A stretch of DNA of 64,000 nt from Parelaphostrongylus tenuis (Eukaryota; Nematoda; Chromadorea; Rhabditida; Metastrongylidae). Below the pieces are notes generated by a model. The model was not told the origin of the DNA and made no database searches. It saw only the letters and a list, made by a program, of their open reading frames with translations. Shown here piece by piece: positions 1 through 11,619 of this stretch (position 1 is the first letter of the stretch; every line of letters starts with the position of its first letter). The translations under genes and the position numbers were made by a program. The stretch spans positions 1 through 64,000 of the forward strand of contig JAHQIW010000499.1 in assembly GCA_019055375.1 (NCBI GenBank), read 5' to 3'.

Positions 1-855
1 CCAGTTGTGACTTTGACCTGCTTTATATGCCGCTATGAATGCTTGAGCAAGCATTGTAATATTAATTTCATAGTATTCGTACATTACAAATTTATTCAAA
101 GGTGTTTGAACGACTTTTCCCGGCCGGCCATTAACATCAATTTCAAGAAACTTTACGAAGTGTGAAGTACGCATAGAAAACTCACGACGTCGCGGCTATC
201 GCAGTCCGTAATCTGAAATTATTAGAACTTTCATAGTTTCTAACTCTGACTTAAGACATACAAAATTCAACTAGTAGGCTCAAAATTACCACTCACACTT
301 CTGAATGGACGTACGGTATCGCTTCCTTCAAGCAGTGGCTCTTTATATGATAGATTCTTATCTAGAAGTGTTTTGATATTTCCGTGCTCCGCTAACGATT
401 GCTCATTAACTGATGAATATATGTCACCATTTTTGTATCCACCGATGAACGTTCATGAAGTGGTAAGTTTATGAAGTTGTCGCGATTCTCGGGATACAAT
501 TATTGAAGATTTGTTGATCCACTTCCCGATCACTCATCATCACTTAAAAATCCCATGGGCATATCTGTTGCTTCGGTTTCCGAACAATTGTCATGAATTG
601 GTGAATATATGGGAAATCAGTTGTATCGCCACCCGAACAATGGTCGTACGTTAATAGGCTCGTAACAGTGTTTCCGTGTTCGGAAGTCTTTTCACCAGAT
701 AGTAAACCGTTTTCTCTCCTTTTGTTGCCCGTTCTTGCAGCCTATAAAAGGCAAACCATATTCGATAATTCTCCGATTATTCGATTCGATTATTTGATAA
801 CTGTAGTTGCCTTCCTGTTGGTAGAAAATTGAGCGTCTTCACTATACCTAGCTTT
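1..855. other. Unassigned sequence
   Basis: No gene, RNA or repeat can be named here. On the minus strand two short stretches (near 690 and near 400) both read Glu-His-Gly-Asn in frames broken by stops. That could be an old duplication or a decayed coding segment, but nothing recognisable surrounds it. Confidence 0.4.
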
Positions 856-900
856 TTAACCCTTTCAGGGCCACGTGTACCACGAGTGGTTATTTTCGTG
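856..900 (+). mobile_element. One end of a TTAA-type MITE
   Basis: TTAA at 856-859 is followed by CCCTTTCAGGGCCACGTGTA. This resembles the terminal sequence of the MITE at 1214-1459 (TTAA, then CTCTTT, then a variant of ACGTGTACCA). TTAA target sites with C-rich short termini are typical of piggyBac-like elements. The matching right end was not found with confidence, so this is a solitary or nested end. Confidence 0.4.
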
Positions 901-1213
901 ATTTTTCGTTAAGCCACAGAGTTATCTTCTATATATTTACATACTCGTTCTAGACATGACATACCGAAAATGTTCTGTTATGAAGAAGTGAAGAAGCACT
1001 CTTAGGTATGATAATGCTTCAAAAAGAAAAAATAGCGAAATGAATGGAACGTAATGGTGACTGACTTAGTGCTTGTCTTATTACTACCAACTGCTCACGT
1101 TATTCCATAGGAACTTTTCGATTTCAAAAGTTTCCATGCGATCCGAAAGTACGAATGCAGTTATAAAGAGATAATATTGACAAAAATTTCACCACAAACG
1201 AGTCTGCCTTAGT

Positions 1214-1459
1214 TTAACTCTTTTAGGAGCATGTACACTACTCATGGTACAAACTTGCTTTTTGGTAGTTTTCTCGTGGTGCACAAATTTTTCATCAGAC
1301 CTTTAGTAACCAATCGATAGCTGAAAAATTCGCTGCTCTGAAGATACGCCTTGTTTCTGAAACACATTTTGAAAGCAATGATGAAAAATTTGAGCACAAC
1401 ACAAAACCACGAAAAGGTACGTGTAACATGAATGATACACGTGATATCGAAAGAGTTAA
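1214..1459. mobile_element. piggyBac-type MITE with TTAA at both ends
   Basis: TTAA at 1214-1217 and TTAA at 1456-1459 bracket about 238 bp. The inner termini are inverted repeats: the left reads CTCTTT, then a degenerate GTACACTACTCATGGTACA; the right, reverse-complemented, reads CTCTTT, then GTGTATCATTCATGTTACA. About two thirds to three quarters of terminal positions agree by eye. There is no transposase, so the copy is non-autonomous. The TTAA duplication and the CYCTTT start point to the piggyBac class; the superfamily call is inference. Confidence 0.5.
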
Positions 1460-2285
1460 AAAGATAAGTACGCAATGGCTATGAGCTTAACCGGGTTCAG
1501 TGAGATATATTCTCATCCGGTCAAATCTGCTGAAACTTGGTTAGTGGTTGCTACGATAGGAATACACCGAGGAAGAGTGGTGACAAAGAGATGGCTGCTG
1601 TGGGAGCAGTGATAGCATCTCTATAAATTGCGTAAAATGCAGATTCAACTCTCACCCAAAATCGAATCTTCACTATACATCAATTATCTATGGGGTCTAC
1701 TTTTTCGATATAAAACTATTGGATAATGTGCTTTCTCCAAGCAAAATATATTATCTAACAAATAAATGATTTTACTGGTCCATATCGTACCTCGACTCTT
1801 ATAAAGTCTCCCCAGCGTTTGAATCCACAGCGAAGGTTCCTGGTGAGCCTGTACAAGGTTGTAATCAGCCCTTACATTACTGGCTGACCTTGTCTTGGCC
1901 GCTTTCGCCTCCTTCCTTCACAAACTCTGAAAGGGTCAAGATAACGTGCAATCTATTCAATCAGACACCTCCATCAACTCAGCTTGAGGAAAAAAACTTG
2001 ATGGAGTGATTTGACTTTGTGCCTAGCCTGATAACATATCTAAAGCATTTCATTTTCACGGGGTCAATTATGCCGCTTATATGGTGCTAAACGTACGTTT
2101 CGTACTTTCAACTTATCAGCGCACAGTGCCTTTTGAAGGCTGGAAGGCTAGACACTTACGTCTAGCGCTATATAAGTGCCATAACAGACCTCACGAAAGG
2201 CTCGAATTACGTTCTAAGACAATAAGCTGTTTTGATCAAGTTCAAGCCCCTTCAGGTCTACGTTGCCAGTTGACATAATTTTTCT
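1460..2285. other. Unassigned sequence
   Basis: No recognisable gene or repeat. An AAAGGGTCAAG near 1930 faintly resembles an inverted TTAACCCTTT end, but the flank does not match the MITE arms. The open frame at 2081-2278 has no recognisable features and no neighbours that support it. Confidence 0.35.
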
Positions 2286-2640
2286 CTTAAATTAGGTAAC
2301 CATTCGAAAGCTTAAATCTCTGCGGTTTCAGAAATGTATTTGATTTTTGAAATCGCAGAGATCTGGCCTCTTTACACGCTGTAGCAGCGAAAATAAAATC
2401 ACTTTTCATACTCAGTCCGTTTTACTTGTTTGGCTAGGGTTTTTTTATGGTTCTTCGCTAAACTCTGACTGGACATTCGATGGTCAAATCTCGGAAATTC
2501 AAATCTACGATTGTTTTCTTGAAAAGGTTATTACAGAGCGCTATAAGAGCGAAAAGCATATTACATCTTACGTCTACATTGTTATCCCAGCGCTTGGACC
2601 TTATGACTACCATACTGATAATTATGAGTGAAGTTCTTAG
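2285..2640 (+). repeat. Old dispersed repeat, family F
   Basis: This is a member of a diverged AT-rich repeat family found many times in the window. TAACCATTCGAAAGCTTAAA near 2299 recurs exactly near 28289. It is followed by the family signature: a GCTGTAGC-like block, then an AAAATAAAAT run and CACACTCAG-like sequence. The 94-residue open frame inside (2347-2631) runs through repeat sequence and is not supported as a gene. Confidence 0.5.
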
Positions 2641-4250
2641 GTAAGAAATGACTAATCGTCACAAAAACAGTGGAATTTTAAGGATTACATGGATAAGAAT
2701 GACTTCATTTCCAACTGCTGTTGAACAATATTTTCTCATTCAATTTCTATTTTTGTCATCAATCAATAACTTATGTAATGTTGATATTGCTACTAGACCT
2801 TTTATGTATAAAAAAAAACTTCAATATACGTGCTCACAACCGACCACATGCATGGTTTCAAAGTAACAATTAAAAATATCAGTAGTTCTGTACAACCTAA
2901 AAAATAGAGAATTCAGTAGTGAGCTTGTTTCTCCAAAAAACGTTCCTAGTGAGAGGTGAAAAGAAGAGAAATGTACTCGTTACTCGTAGGATGGCAACGT
3001 ATTGGGCGAACGGGCTTTGTCGGTAACTTTATAACAAACTTTGTACGTTGGGTTAGCGTCGTAAAACATGGAATATCACCGAAACAACTTTCCTGCAGTT
3101 ATTATTAGCAAAGAACTCTCTTGCATCTAAAGAATTCATGCTTTTCAATGCAAAAACAACACCCTTGAGAAATGAGTATGTTCCCTGCTCTTGATGCGTG
3201 TTCTTCTATCTTGTGAGAATAACAGCCTTTTTTAGGCATCATACTTCCGATGGTCATAGTTATGTCAATGCTCAACTCAGCTTTTAAAATCGCTCATGTA
3301 GAGTACTTAGAGGTCAATTATTTTATCGCACCTGAGCCTCAGATTTTCTTGAACACCTCCAATCGTCACCAAAGAGTACATAAGATTCTGGGTGGCAGCA
3401 TCATTCACGACCAATTACCAATTATCTCTTCTTCATTGCTCTTTCAATGTAGTCAGGCATAAAATCATGCAATATTGGCTAAAACTTCTAAGGCTCTCCC
3501 TTTTGTCGGAGCCCAGGAAGGTCAAATTAGCTCGCATTTCCTCGAACACTTCCGAAGCCACACTTCCAAAGAAGCGAATAGTGAGTCACGAGAACGAACA
3601 AATAAGAAATGCGCCAGGCAAACTGCCCTTTATAACTAACTCTGTAGCTTTTTCACAGAGCTTTTCTTCGCCCAAAAGTATACGACTCGGCCTCGTATGT
3701 ACGACCATAAATGAATCGTGAAATCCAGCATAGTGTATGCATGCAAGCGCTGAACGTAAAGACGATATCCATGAGATGTAGAGGAAGATCACGTCTGTGG
3801 TTTACTGATGAAGGACTACGGCCACCTGCACGTGATAGCACTGGATTATTTTGAGCTCTTGGAATTTGAGGGAGGTATCTGGAATCGCCTTGAGGGCACC
3901 AACTATCAAAGTACATTAGAATAAGCAAGATAAGTCACATGTACATTGACAAAGGCTGCAACGACGAATAATGCTCACAGTAAAAAATGGACATACAACA
4001 GAAAAATCTCCATAGAACGATAGATTGAAATCTCTTCTACAATCTACACAACATAACACTTGAAACATGCTAATGACTCAGATTACTGGATGTTATCGAT
4101 AAATTAAAATCATATCCAGTATGCAGGGTCAGTATTGACCAACTACTCATTGTTTTTTGATCTGTATTATTTGTGATGAGTTTTGAGCCCTCTATATAAT
4201 GAATATTATTTGAGACTCTGAGATTTATATCGCAATATCCTTCAAATAGC
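2641..4250. other. Unassigned sequence
   Basis: About 1.6 kb with several chance-length open frames on both strands (up to 109 residues) and no recognisable domain, RNA or repeat. The overlapping frames on opposite strands at 3392-3928 are what random AT-rich sequence produces. Confidence 0.35.
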
Positions 4251-4254
4251 GCAA

Positions 4255-4619
4255 TAGCGCTATGAAAGCCGAGAGTCATAAGATCACGAAGAGACGCTTG
4301 TCTCCGCAAACACTCGAGTTGACACGTTAACGTGGAATTGCACGAGATACAGGCAACCAAAACCTAACGTCCGAACTTGGGAAAGCTGCAGGGAAGCGAT
4401 AAAAGAAGATCTCAGAGAGAGACGAGCACCAGTTATGGCAGAAGCTGCAGAAGCTGGGAAGAGCATTCCCAAAGTCCAGCCAGGCTTCGCCAATTATATG
4501 ACCAAGATGATTGCACTCCGATGCCCTGACGGGACACATACAGTTTCCAGAAGGGCTATGGAAAAAATCGTCCACCAGTACTACACGGATCTCTTTGTTA
4601 GCCATGTCCTCCTAGGATA
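4255..4619 (+). pseudogene. RTE-clade LINE fragment, linker between endonuclease and reverse transcriptase
   Basis: The translation resembles the segment of RTE retrotransposon polyproteins upstream of the reverse transcriptase. It reads AESHKITKRRLSPQTLELTR in one frame, then after a stop near 4327 and a frameshift near 4386 continues as REAIKEDLRERRAPVMAEAA and on to ALRCPDGTHTVSRRAMEKI. The last part is an open 61-residue stretch at 4435-4620. The match to hookworm-type RTE proteins is from memory of that family. The fragment stops abruptly where the SINE at 4620 begins, so it is truncated on both sides. It is not functional. Confidence 0.7.
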
Positions 4620-4917
4620 AAAAGGACAAAGCTCTCGGCGTTGATCAATCCCTGAGGGATGAGCCATGCATTCGACTTCAATTTTTGACTTCGTCTGAGA
4701 TGATTGAATGCATATCTGGCCTTTACAATGACTCGCGGTGGCCTCCCGCTGAACCGAGACAGTGCTGCTTATCCTCCCAGGCAGGTCTGAGACATGCATG
4801 CCTGATACCAACTTGCCGACCCCGGAAGGATGCATGGCTTGGTGAGCCATGAGTGCGAGATCGCACCATTGACCTCGTGTGTGACGCAGAGCACCTCTAA
4901 CCACTGCGCCACATAAA
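4620..4917 (-). mobile_element. tRNA-derived SINE, family A
   Basis: On the minus strand the element starts at about 4917 with a perfect RNA polymerase III A box (TGGCGCAGTGG, 4911-4901). A B-box-like GGTGCGATCTC follows, then a long body ending in AACGCCGAGAGCTTT. Four longer or near-full copies lie at 4.6, 9.9, 18.5 and 39.5 kb, with a 3' fragment at 37.5 kb. A minus-strand 122-residue frame across it is spurious. The copy separates a LINE fragment from a PLE fragment. Confidence 0.75.
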
Positions 4918-4974
4918 AATGTATCAAATGACCCTGCGATGCAAGCCATTTCGAACTTTTAACAGAAAATTAAC

Positions 4975-6130
4975 AAAAAGTAAATATGTATGGCTTCTCA
5001 ATTCAACAACTAATGACCCTCCTAAAACAATGTCTTAATTATTCAATCTTTCGGTGGTCGTGAAAATACCTCACACAACTCATGGGGTTAGCCATGGGTA
5101 AACGTTTAGCATCTCGTCTTGCCATCGCTTCTATGTATAATATAGAAGCTCCAGTTCTCGTTCACCGCCCATTGCTCTACTGTCGTAATATAGACAATTG
5201 CTTCTCTGTCTGTTCCACACAAGAGGAAATGGACAAGTGTTTTGAACCTTGAACGGACAGTTAGAGCATATGAAATTTACGCGAGAAAGTCCAAACGGGA
5301 GCTGGCTTCCATTTTTGAAAATCTAAGTAAAGCATTTGGATAGTGGCTATAGCACAAAATGGTATCGAAGACCATGTAACAGTAACATTTTGCTTAATCA
5401 CCTTTCTCTCATCCTTCACACATGGGAAAATCACTTATAAAAAACATGTTTCAGACGGTTATAATTGTGTGCACAGGAGAAGAGGAAAGGAACGAATCGT
5501 TAAACTTGGCACGAAAAATTGCCATTTCCAACGGCTACAATACATTCCCACTCGGGAATATTCAAAAAGTGGTATTAGATCCCGAAAGAACAATACTTCG
5601 CACTTGAGTAGAATTCCTTAAAAGTGCCATTTATATCAAATCAGCAGCGCGGTTAAAAAGGACCTAAAAAGATGCGGTCTTGAGAATTCCGTGGTAGTTA
5701 TTGAAATCCCACCTCCCACCCTGCGCCTGCAACAGACTTTACGATTTATTGCGCAACACCAAAAACTGTATGATCCGCGCTGACGGAAAGGAGGGGGATT
5801 GTATGAGATTGGGCAGAATTAGGTTTTAACATGTAAGCCATGCGGGGAAGAATATATAGGCGAAACGGGTAGACCACTTTTCATTCGCATAAAGAAACAT
5901 CTAAATAGTAAATCTGAAATAGATAAAACCATACCTTTGGGTTCACATAGGGCACAAAAACACAGCAGCAGAGATTTTGATGTGATTGTCACAATTCTAG
6001 CGCAATAGTCAAAAACATCCACGCGCAGAACTCTTGAGGCAGTATGGATAAACGCCAAAAACCCCGAAATGAACTGGAAGGATGGATGCGTCACTGTCAG
6101 ACAAGATCTCACGCCCTTCCTTCGTTTGAT
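4975..6130 (+). pseudogene. Penelope-like element, reverse transcriptase 3' half plus GIY-YIG endonuclease
   Basis: This is a 5'-truncated PLE that is largely colinear with the better copy at 40.1 kb. From about 4981 the translation gives the RT block that includes GLAMGKRLASRLAIA (5090-5140). The catalytic YIDD box is degraded to NIDN near 5190. Next comes the linker with CTGEEERNESLNLARKIAIS (5422-5607 frame). The GIY-YIG endonuclease follows at 5825-6110, reading EEYIGETGRPLFIRIKKHL and then a conserved SHRAQKH segment. Several stops and frameshifts break it, and the loss of the second catalytic Asp also makes the RT dead. It is followed by its own 3' hammerhead-like motif and then by an RTE LINE. 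Confidence 0.85.
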
Positions 6131-6199
6131 CTTTTACCTGACCTAGGAAGCATATAAATAAAATCCTCCGAATCATCCACATAGATTAATAGGCCGAGG

Positions 6200-6246
6200 C
6201 CTTGAAGAAGGCGGGTCGTCGAAACGTCAGCCGAATTACTACGACT
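6200..6246 (+). ncRNA. Hammerhead-like motif at PLE 3' end
   Basis: The sequence TTGAAGA, then GGCG-loop-CGTC (a four-pair stem II), then GAAACGTCAGC matches the hammerhead layout CUGANGA, stem II, GAAA, minimal stem III, UH. The first core base is changed (C to T) and stem I is poor, so this copy is probably inactive. The position just after a PLE endonuclease matches the known occurrence of minimal type I hammerheads in PLEs. Confidence 0.5.
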
Positions 6247-6274
6247 AGTCTACCAACCTCGAAACAGCTAATCA

Positions 6275-7064
6275 AGATAAGTTTTCTCAATTTTCAAATA
6301 TCACCATTGATGTAAGAAGAGCGGTTCGACAAGGCGATAGAATTTCGCCAAAACTTCACCGCCTCCCTACAAAACGTCATGCGAGGATTAGAATAGGACG
6401 ATAAGGGAGTGAAAATTGACGTTCGACAAGTAAACCATCTTCGCTTTTCTGACGATATCGTCCCCATAGCACCAAACATCAACCAAGAGGAACGAATGTT
6501 GACCGAATCGATAACGCCTGTGGAAAGATTGGTCTCCAACTAAATCTAACGAAACCGATGTTCCTGAGGAACGGAGATGTTCTGAATGCCCTATTCACGC
6601 TCGGCGGAACGACAATCTCCGAATGCTCCAGTCGTGTCTACCTAGGTCATGAAATCAACATGATGAACGATCTACCTCCAGAGTTGAACAGGAGTAAACG
6701 AGCGGTTAGGGCAACGTTTAAGAGCATCGAACATGTAATAAACAGGACAAAGAACATCCGACTCCGTGTCCACCTTTTCGACTCGACGATTATTCCTGCC
6801 CTAACGCATGCAGCTGAAACCTGGTCGCTACTCAAGCCGGATGGAACATCACTTGGCGTTATGAAACGCGCAGTCGAAAAGTCAATGCTTCCTCACGAAA
6901 GCTATAGAACAAAGATATGACGCTCAGCGAATCCCTAGAGTGAGGAGGACCCACTGGGCAACTTTTGCACGCGGTGGGGAAAAATGGAAGTGTTGCTGGT
7001 ATCTGCTGGAGTCATTCGACGATCAGCGGGACGAGAGGTTATACAGGTGATACAGGTGATCTTT
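6275..7064 (+). pseudogene. RTE-clade LINE, reverse transcriptase 3' half to 3' end
   Basis: This is a 5'-truncated RTE copy. It opens with RRAVRQGDRISPK (RT block), then a frameshift and the catalytic FSDDIV box near 6445-6462. A 120-residue open stretch at 6558-6920 reads YLGHEINMMNDLPPELNRSK and then the conserved HLFDSTIIPALTHAAETWSL. After a gap, RRTHWATFARGGEKWKCCWY and DDQRDERLYR mark the C-terminus. The element ends in a short tandem repeat of TACAGGTGA (7045-7062), the usual RTE 3' tail. Stops and frameshifts make it non-functional. It lies immediately downstream of a PLE tail and butts against the left edge of the duplicated block at 7.06 kb. Confidence 0.85.
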
Positions 7065-8099
7065 CGCACAACTTGTTACATTTGATCAAATGCCAAAAGC
7101 AGTATGACTGCGTAGTAAACTAGAGTTTTGCTCCACACATAATACCCATACGTGCTTCAAAAGCATACGAGCGAGTAGAAAACATTGTGTACTATCAGAT
7201 GAAAGCAAGAAACCCAAGAATTTTAATAGGACAGAGAAATTATACCTTGTCAAACAAGGAAAATCGCTCAGCTCTGCGTTCACAATTTATATAGCCGTCA
7301 TCTAAAGCGGTAAAAATCAGTCGAATACAAAGATAAGTCTGCATATTAAGGAAAAGTTTACTCGTCGCCCAAGAGCCATCCAGTGGCCAATGGCACAATA
7401 ATTTTGAATTTACTCTCTATCAAAGCTGTTTACTGCGCTACAGTAACGACGTACAAATATCACGTTTTGCTTTCAGAGTCATTTACATGCTTCGCTATCT
7501 TTATGTGTGCTTTACAATAGAGTTTTGATCATCATATAATAGCTCGAAAAATGCAGTTCTAAAAGCTGGTCTGCTTTTCAAATGCTTTTTTAATGCGCTA
7601 TAGTAGAGAATTTGAAATCACGCCTCACACTCTGATTAGTCCGCCGTTTGAACTTCACAATGGGGTGCACTGGCAATTGTATAGTCAAATTCATACTCTG
7701 GAGAGAATACATGATCAGAAAAAGTGATATTACTGAAGGCCTCCTACAGAAGTCTTCTATTGTAAAAAGAACGCCCCTTTATCCCAATTTCCACTTCCAG
7801 TACGGAAGCTACATTAATGAGGATAGAACGCTTCTCCATTTTTACTTCATACGTCTTGACGATAAGCAAAAATGTAATTCAAAAAAACACATTTTCTTCA
7901 GTGTATGACTTTTTCAAAAAGCTTGTGCCTTGTACTTTGAACGCGCAGTATTACAAAGTACAAGAAAGGTTAAAAAATGGACTAATTGGTGTTATAAAAA
8001 CTTAGGGCACTTTTCCCTCATTCGCACGTGACTATCTAATAGCATGACTCCTGGAGGTGTATTCTATTTCTTAAATGTTTTTTATATTATGCTGAACAG

Positions 8100-8830
8100 A
8101 GAAAATAAAATTTTATTTTACACTCAGGTATCTTTCGTTGGACACAGTTTTTTATTCGCACGTCCAATAGCATTTCGATAGAACAGATCTCAACAATTTC
8201 AAAAACATGTTTCCATTAAACCTTCTTAGTGCCTAGTTACAGCTAAATGAATATTGAGCTCGCACTCGGCGCCGTGTTGACCGCGCAGTGCTATTCATAT
8301 GCGGTTTGCGCCCAGTGGGAAAACCAATATTCTTCTAGCTATCAACGCTCGGAGAATTTTACTCAAAACCAGACATACCACTGGATTTGCTAAAAATTAT
8401 GCCATCGAATGGTAATCGAAATGAAAAGATGTGTCGAGCAAAAAGTACTTAAGTATGCAACGCAATTTTATTCTTAGTGTACAACGAGTTCAGGACTTCT
8501 TTTCAAAAAGCAAACACAACATTGAGATTTTCGTGATTCATACTAAAGATTGGTTATCGAAAGTTAATGGCTTGATGACAGTGCTGCTTTATCCATCCAC
8601 ATAGTGGATGAGAGTATGCGCAGCATATGATATGAAATCTTTATTTCAGTGTTGCGGCGCAGCAGAAAGTTCCTTTGTAAAATCAAAAACACTGTTAGAT
8701 TTGCCAAAATTTGCACTATCGAAATATTACTAAGTTTCTTGAGAAAATGCTTTGCTGACGAAAAATGTTTGAATGTGGAATAAAATTCCACTTTTACTGC
8801 TACAGCATAGTACAAAGGCCATTGAAAAAT
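8100..8830 (+). repeat. Family F repeat cluster inside block 1
   Basis: An AAAATTTTATTTTACACTCA block precedes ATTTCGATAGAACAGATCTC, then AACCTTCTTAGTGCC near 8219 and further conserved sequence to about 8830. The same succession occurs at 33.3-34.0 kb (other copy of the block) and partly at 31.66-32.19 kb. It also has diverged relatives at 52 kb. No coding potential is convincing. Confidence 0.55.
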
Positions 8831-8919
8831 AAAATACTCCGTTCAGTTTCTTGAGATTTGACATATCAAAATGTCTAGAAAGAGCGAAAATTCCGTGTTC
8901 CTAAATATAGGAGCCAGAC

Positions 8920-9240
8920 GATTAAATTGGCGAAACGGGTAGACCATCAACATTTCTGTAAATTAACACTTAGCTGGGAACACGTAATTCTCATCTAAAA
9001 ACTCCCCAGGCACATATCAGGAACAAAATCAAAGGAGTAGATCTCGAACTGAGAACCTCTGTTCCGCACAGGAGCTCAAAACATCCGCGCGTAAAGGTCT
9101 GGAAGCCTTTGTGATACATAGTAAAGGTTCAAAATGAAGCGCAAGCAGAATGGGCCTCGCAAGCACGGGTGACCTTGCATCACACCTCAAGCTAATATCA
9201 CGGCCTGAGTCAGGCACAATTTTCTGCACTAAAACTAAGC
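8920..9240 (+). pseudogene. Decayed PLE GIY-YIG endonuclease
   Basis: GGCGAAACGGGTAGACC at 8931-8947 is the codon string for GETGRP, the conserved GIY-YIG core seen in the PLE at 41.16 kb. The following sequence aligns at protein level with that copy through the stretch ending in LEAF (near 9110) and a final LASHLKL-like stretch, but stops and indels are frequent. Only the endonuclease end of the element remains. The paralogous copy is at 34.13 kb. Confidence 0.65.
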
Positions 9241-9339
9241 GGCTAATCTTCAATGAATAATTGAAATGAACATCTATACGGTGAGCGTTCTAAAATGAAG
9301 TTCTTTACTATTTAATCGAGAATTTTGTTCCTTGCGTTT

Positions 9340-9445
9340 TCTGTCGGGGTAATGAACGTGTTTGACTGAAAGGAGTGCAAATCACTCTGACCTTATAAGG
9401 CTCTGAAAAAGGCCGACTAGTAAAAAAGTTAGCCACTGCATTATG
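9340..9445 (+). ncRNA. Decayed PLE 3' end with hammerhead-like remnant
   Basis: The PLE 3' UTR signature (TAATGAACGTGTTTGACTGA) is followed by GGCTCTGAAAAAGGCC and a GTAAAAAAGTTAGCC segment. This aligns with the 3' motif of the PLE at 41.64 kb. The CUGANGA core has lost its G8 (CTGAAAA) and the GAAA box is changed, so it is a fossil. Confidence 0.45.
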
Positions 9446-9906
9446 TTATTGTTTACCTGCATTACTAGTATCTAAAAATACTATTATTATTTTTGCTAAC
9501 CTCAGTACAGCTTATCAGGAGAAAAACCACCAAACTATTCTAATTATTCCGAGGTCAGGAGATAGTTGGTTATGATTGGTAGTTTTCAACGATGTATGTA
9601 CTTTTTTTGTTCAGAAACGATGCCTGCGAAAGGTCAACTGCTTGAATAAAGAGTACTATGGAGGCGTTTTGCTGAGCCTAAATTGAGGAGAGGTCACATT
9701 TTCGTCCATAAGTGGGTTTTGATCCTGAAGAATTGATTGAATTTGATGAGGAAAGCTTCAGTAAGGTCCGTTTTAATCAAAACACTGCTTGTGTTTCCTT
9801 AATGACACTCCTCTCCGTAGGAAATATCAAATATTTGCAAAAATGCTTTTTTAGCTATCTCTTAACTGTTTCATGCTGTTTTATTTATATTTATCCTTAT
9901 TTCGAC

Positions 9907-10211
9907 TATAAATAAAGAATAAAGCTCTCGGCGTTAATTAATCCCTGAGGGATGCGCTATGCATTCGACTTCAACTTTTAACTTCGTTTGAGGTGATTGA
10001 ATGCATATCTGGCCTTTACAATAACTCGCGGTGGCCTCCCGCTGAACCGAGTCAGTGCTGCTTATCCTCCCAGACAAGTCTGAAACCTGTCTGGTACCAA
10101 TTTGCTGACCCAGGAGGGATGGATGGCTTGGTGAGCCATGAGCGCGAGATCGAACCATTGACACCGTGTGCGACGCAGGGCACCTCTAACCACTGCGCCA
10201 CATGCGCTCAC
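9907..10211 (-). mobile_element. SINE family A, insertion absent from the paralogous copy
   Basis: This is a full-length SINE A on the minus strand, with a perfect A box at 10200-10190 (TGGCGCAGTGG) and a near B box GGTTCGATCTC at 10156-10146. The 3' tail reads CTTTATTCTTTA. In the second copy of the block (35061-35080) the flanks join directly, as TTTCGAC followed by CATATTTACG. The insertion is therefore visible against an empty site. No clear target-site duplication can be read. The open frame 9993-10370 runs through it and is spurious. Confidence 0.8.
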
Positions 10212-10487
10212 CATATTTACGTTTTATCTCTAATGTCAATAAAGAAAATTGTCTCTGTAATAGCCGCTATTGATAGTAATCGAGAGATCAATGACATTTT
10301 TCCTATATTTCAACTCAAATACTCCAGTATAAACATTTCAGATCCAACAAACTCTCGCTACTTTTTTTGACTTCTACTTTTCACTAGACGAACCCCAATA
10401 ATTCTAGCAATCAATTCCTTATTTGTCCCCTTCTTAAACGTCGTAGAGTACCAATTGAACGTGTCTCTTTTTAATCTCGAGGAAAAC

Positions 10488-10612
10488 CAGGCTGTGTCAT
10501 TTTATAAGGCATTGTTGCTGACAGCTAGAGGGAGTTGGGCAATGGAGCTGGCTCCACGTGCGCCGCAGCGCGCATCACAACCACTCGGCCACGGCGCCCC
10601 CTCATTCTCCTT
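10488..10612 (-). mobile_element. tRNA-derived SINE, family C
   Basis: Read on the minus strand it begins GGGCGCCGTGGCCGAGTGG, whose GCCGAGTGG is an A-box typical of class II (Ser/Leu-type) tRNAs. A GC-rich stretch with CTGCGGCGCACGTGGAGCC and a GTCAGCAACAA segment follow. Other copies are at 13.5, 13.64, 35.4, 49.13, 60.8 and 60.93 kb. The B box is degraded. Confidence 0.6.
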
Positions 10613-11619
10613 GCATATAGTACACATTTCATCACAGTGATTGTATATTGAGAATCAATGAATGGCTTGCCAAAAATTGATGTCCGTCATTGCAGGCTAT
10701 CCAAGTTCATCGATAACTCTCAAATGCTTTTCGATTATCAATGCACTCGAAGCTGAGTCTCCATTGAATCAGAGGGGAAAAATTTCTTCTATTAGTCCAT
10801 AAGTATTAATTACTATTCGTTTATCTATTAGTGCACGCTTTATCGTGGCTATCTCGATACTGGAAATGGACACACCGATTTTATATATTCTACGTAGTAT
10901 TGTGAGTAATTTCTTTTGACCACTGCAAATAACAATGTGTGGTTTTTGGGGAAAGCGACTTAGACAGTCTACTACAAGAAAGTCATGCTGATACTAGAGC
11001 AGTTGGTGTAGCGGATAGTTGGTAGCTAAATCTATGGTCGCCCAATATTCCCACCCACTTCAGCGAACTAGGGATAGGTCTTCAGAGCGACGTCCCACGC
11101 TACACGCTACTGCAACGAGCCAGTCTATTTCTACGAACTGATCATGAGGAAGTTTGAGAACTGATTATCAATTAGGAAACCATCTATAGCAAGCAGAAAA
11201 ACGAGGTGTAAGAAAAGACTATGACGGATGGACTGAAGAAAATCATTGGCTTGTTGCTTCACATGAGTGTACTGCAACAGCCCGAACTCAAATTTCACTA
11301 AAGTAAACACTCACCTATCCATAACTCCAATTTGAGACCAGATATCATGGTGAGAGCTTGACTTTTGTAAGTCATGAATCACTTATATCTGGCAGATAAT
11401 GAGGGTGTACTACAGCTACATGGGACACCTTTTACACGCTATGCCAGCCGCTGAGCTCGTCATCAGGAATCACAAGGATGCATATGAGTCCAAAACGCAT
11501 CGCAGGAATTGACGAGTCGATGGTGCAACTCGGCTCAAGGAAAGAGCATAATTCCCTACGTCAGTACGAAAATTTGCGATGAAAGAGGGTACACCTTCGA
11601 GGCGATTATTCACGCAGGC

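Noticed and set aside
4581..4949. 122-residue minus-strand open frame
   Set aside because: It is the SINE A sequence read as protein; other SINE copies give similar spurious frames.
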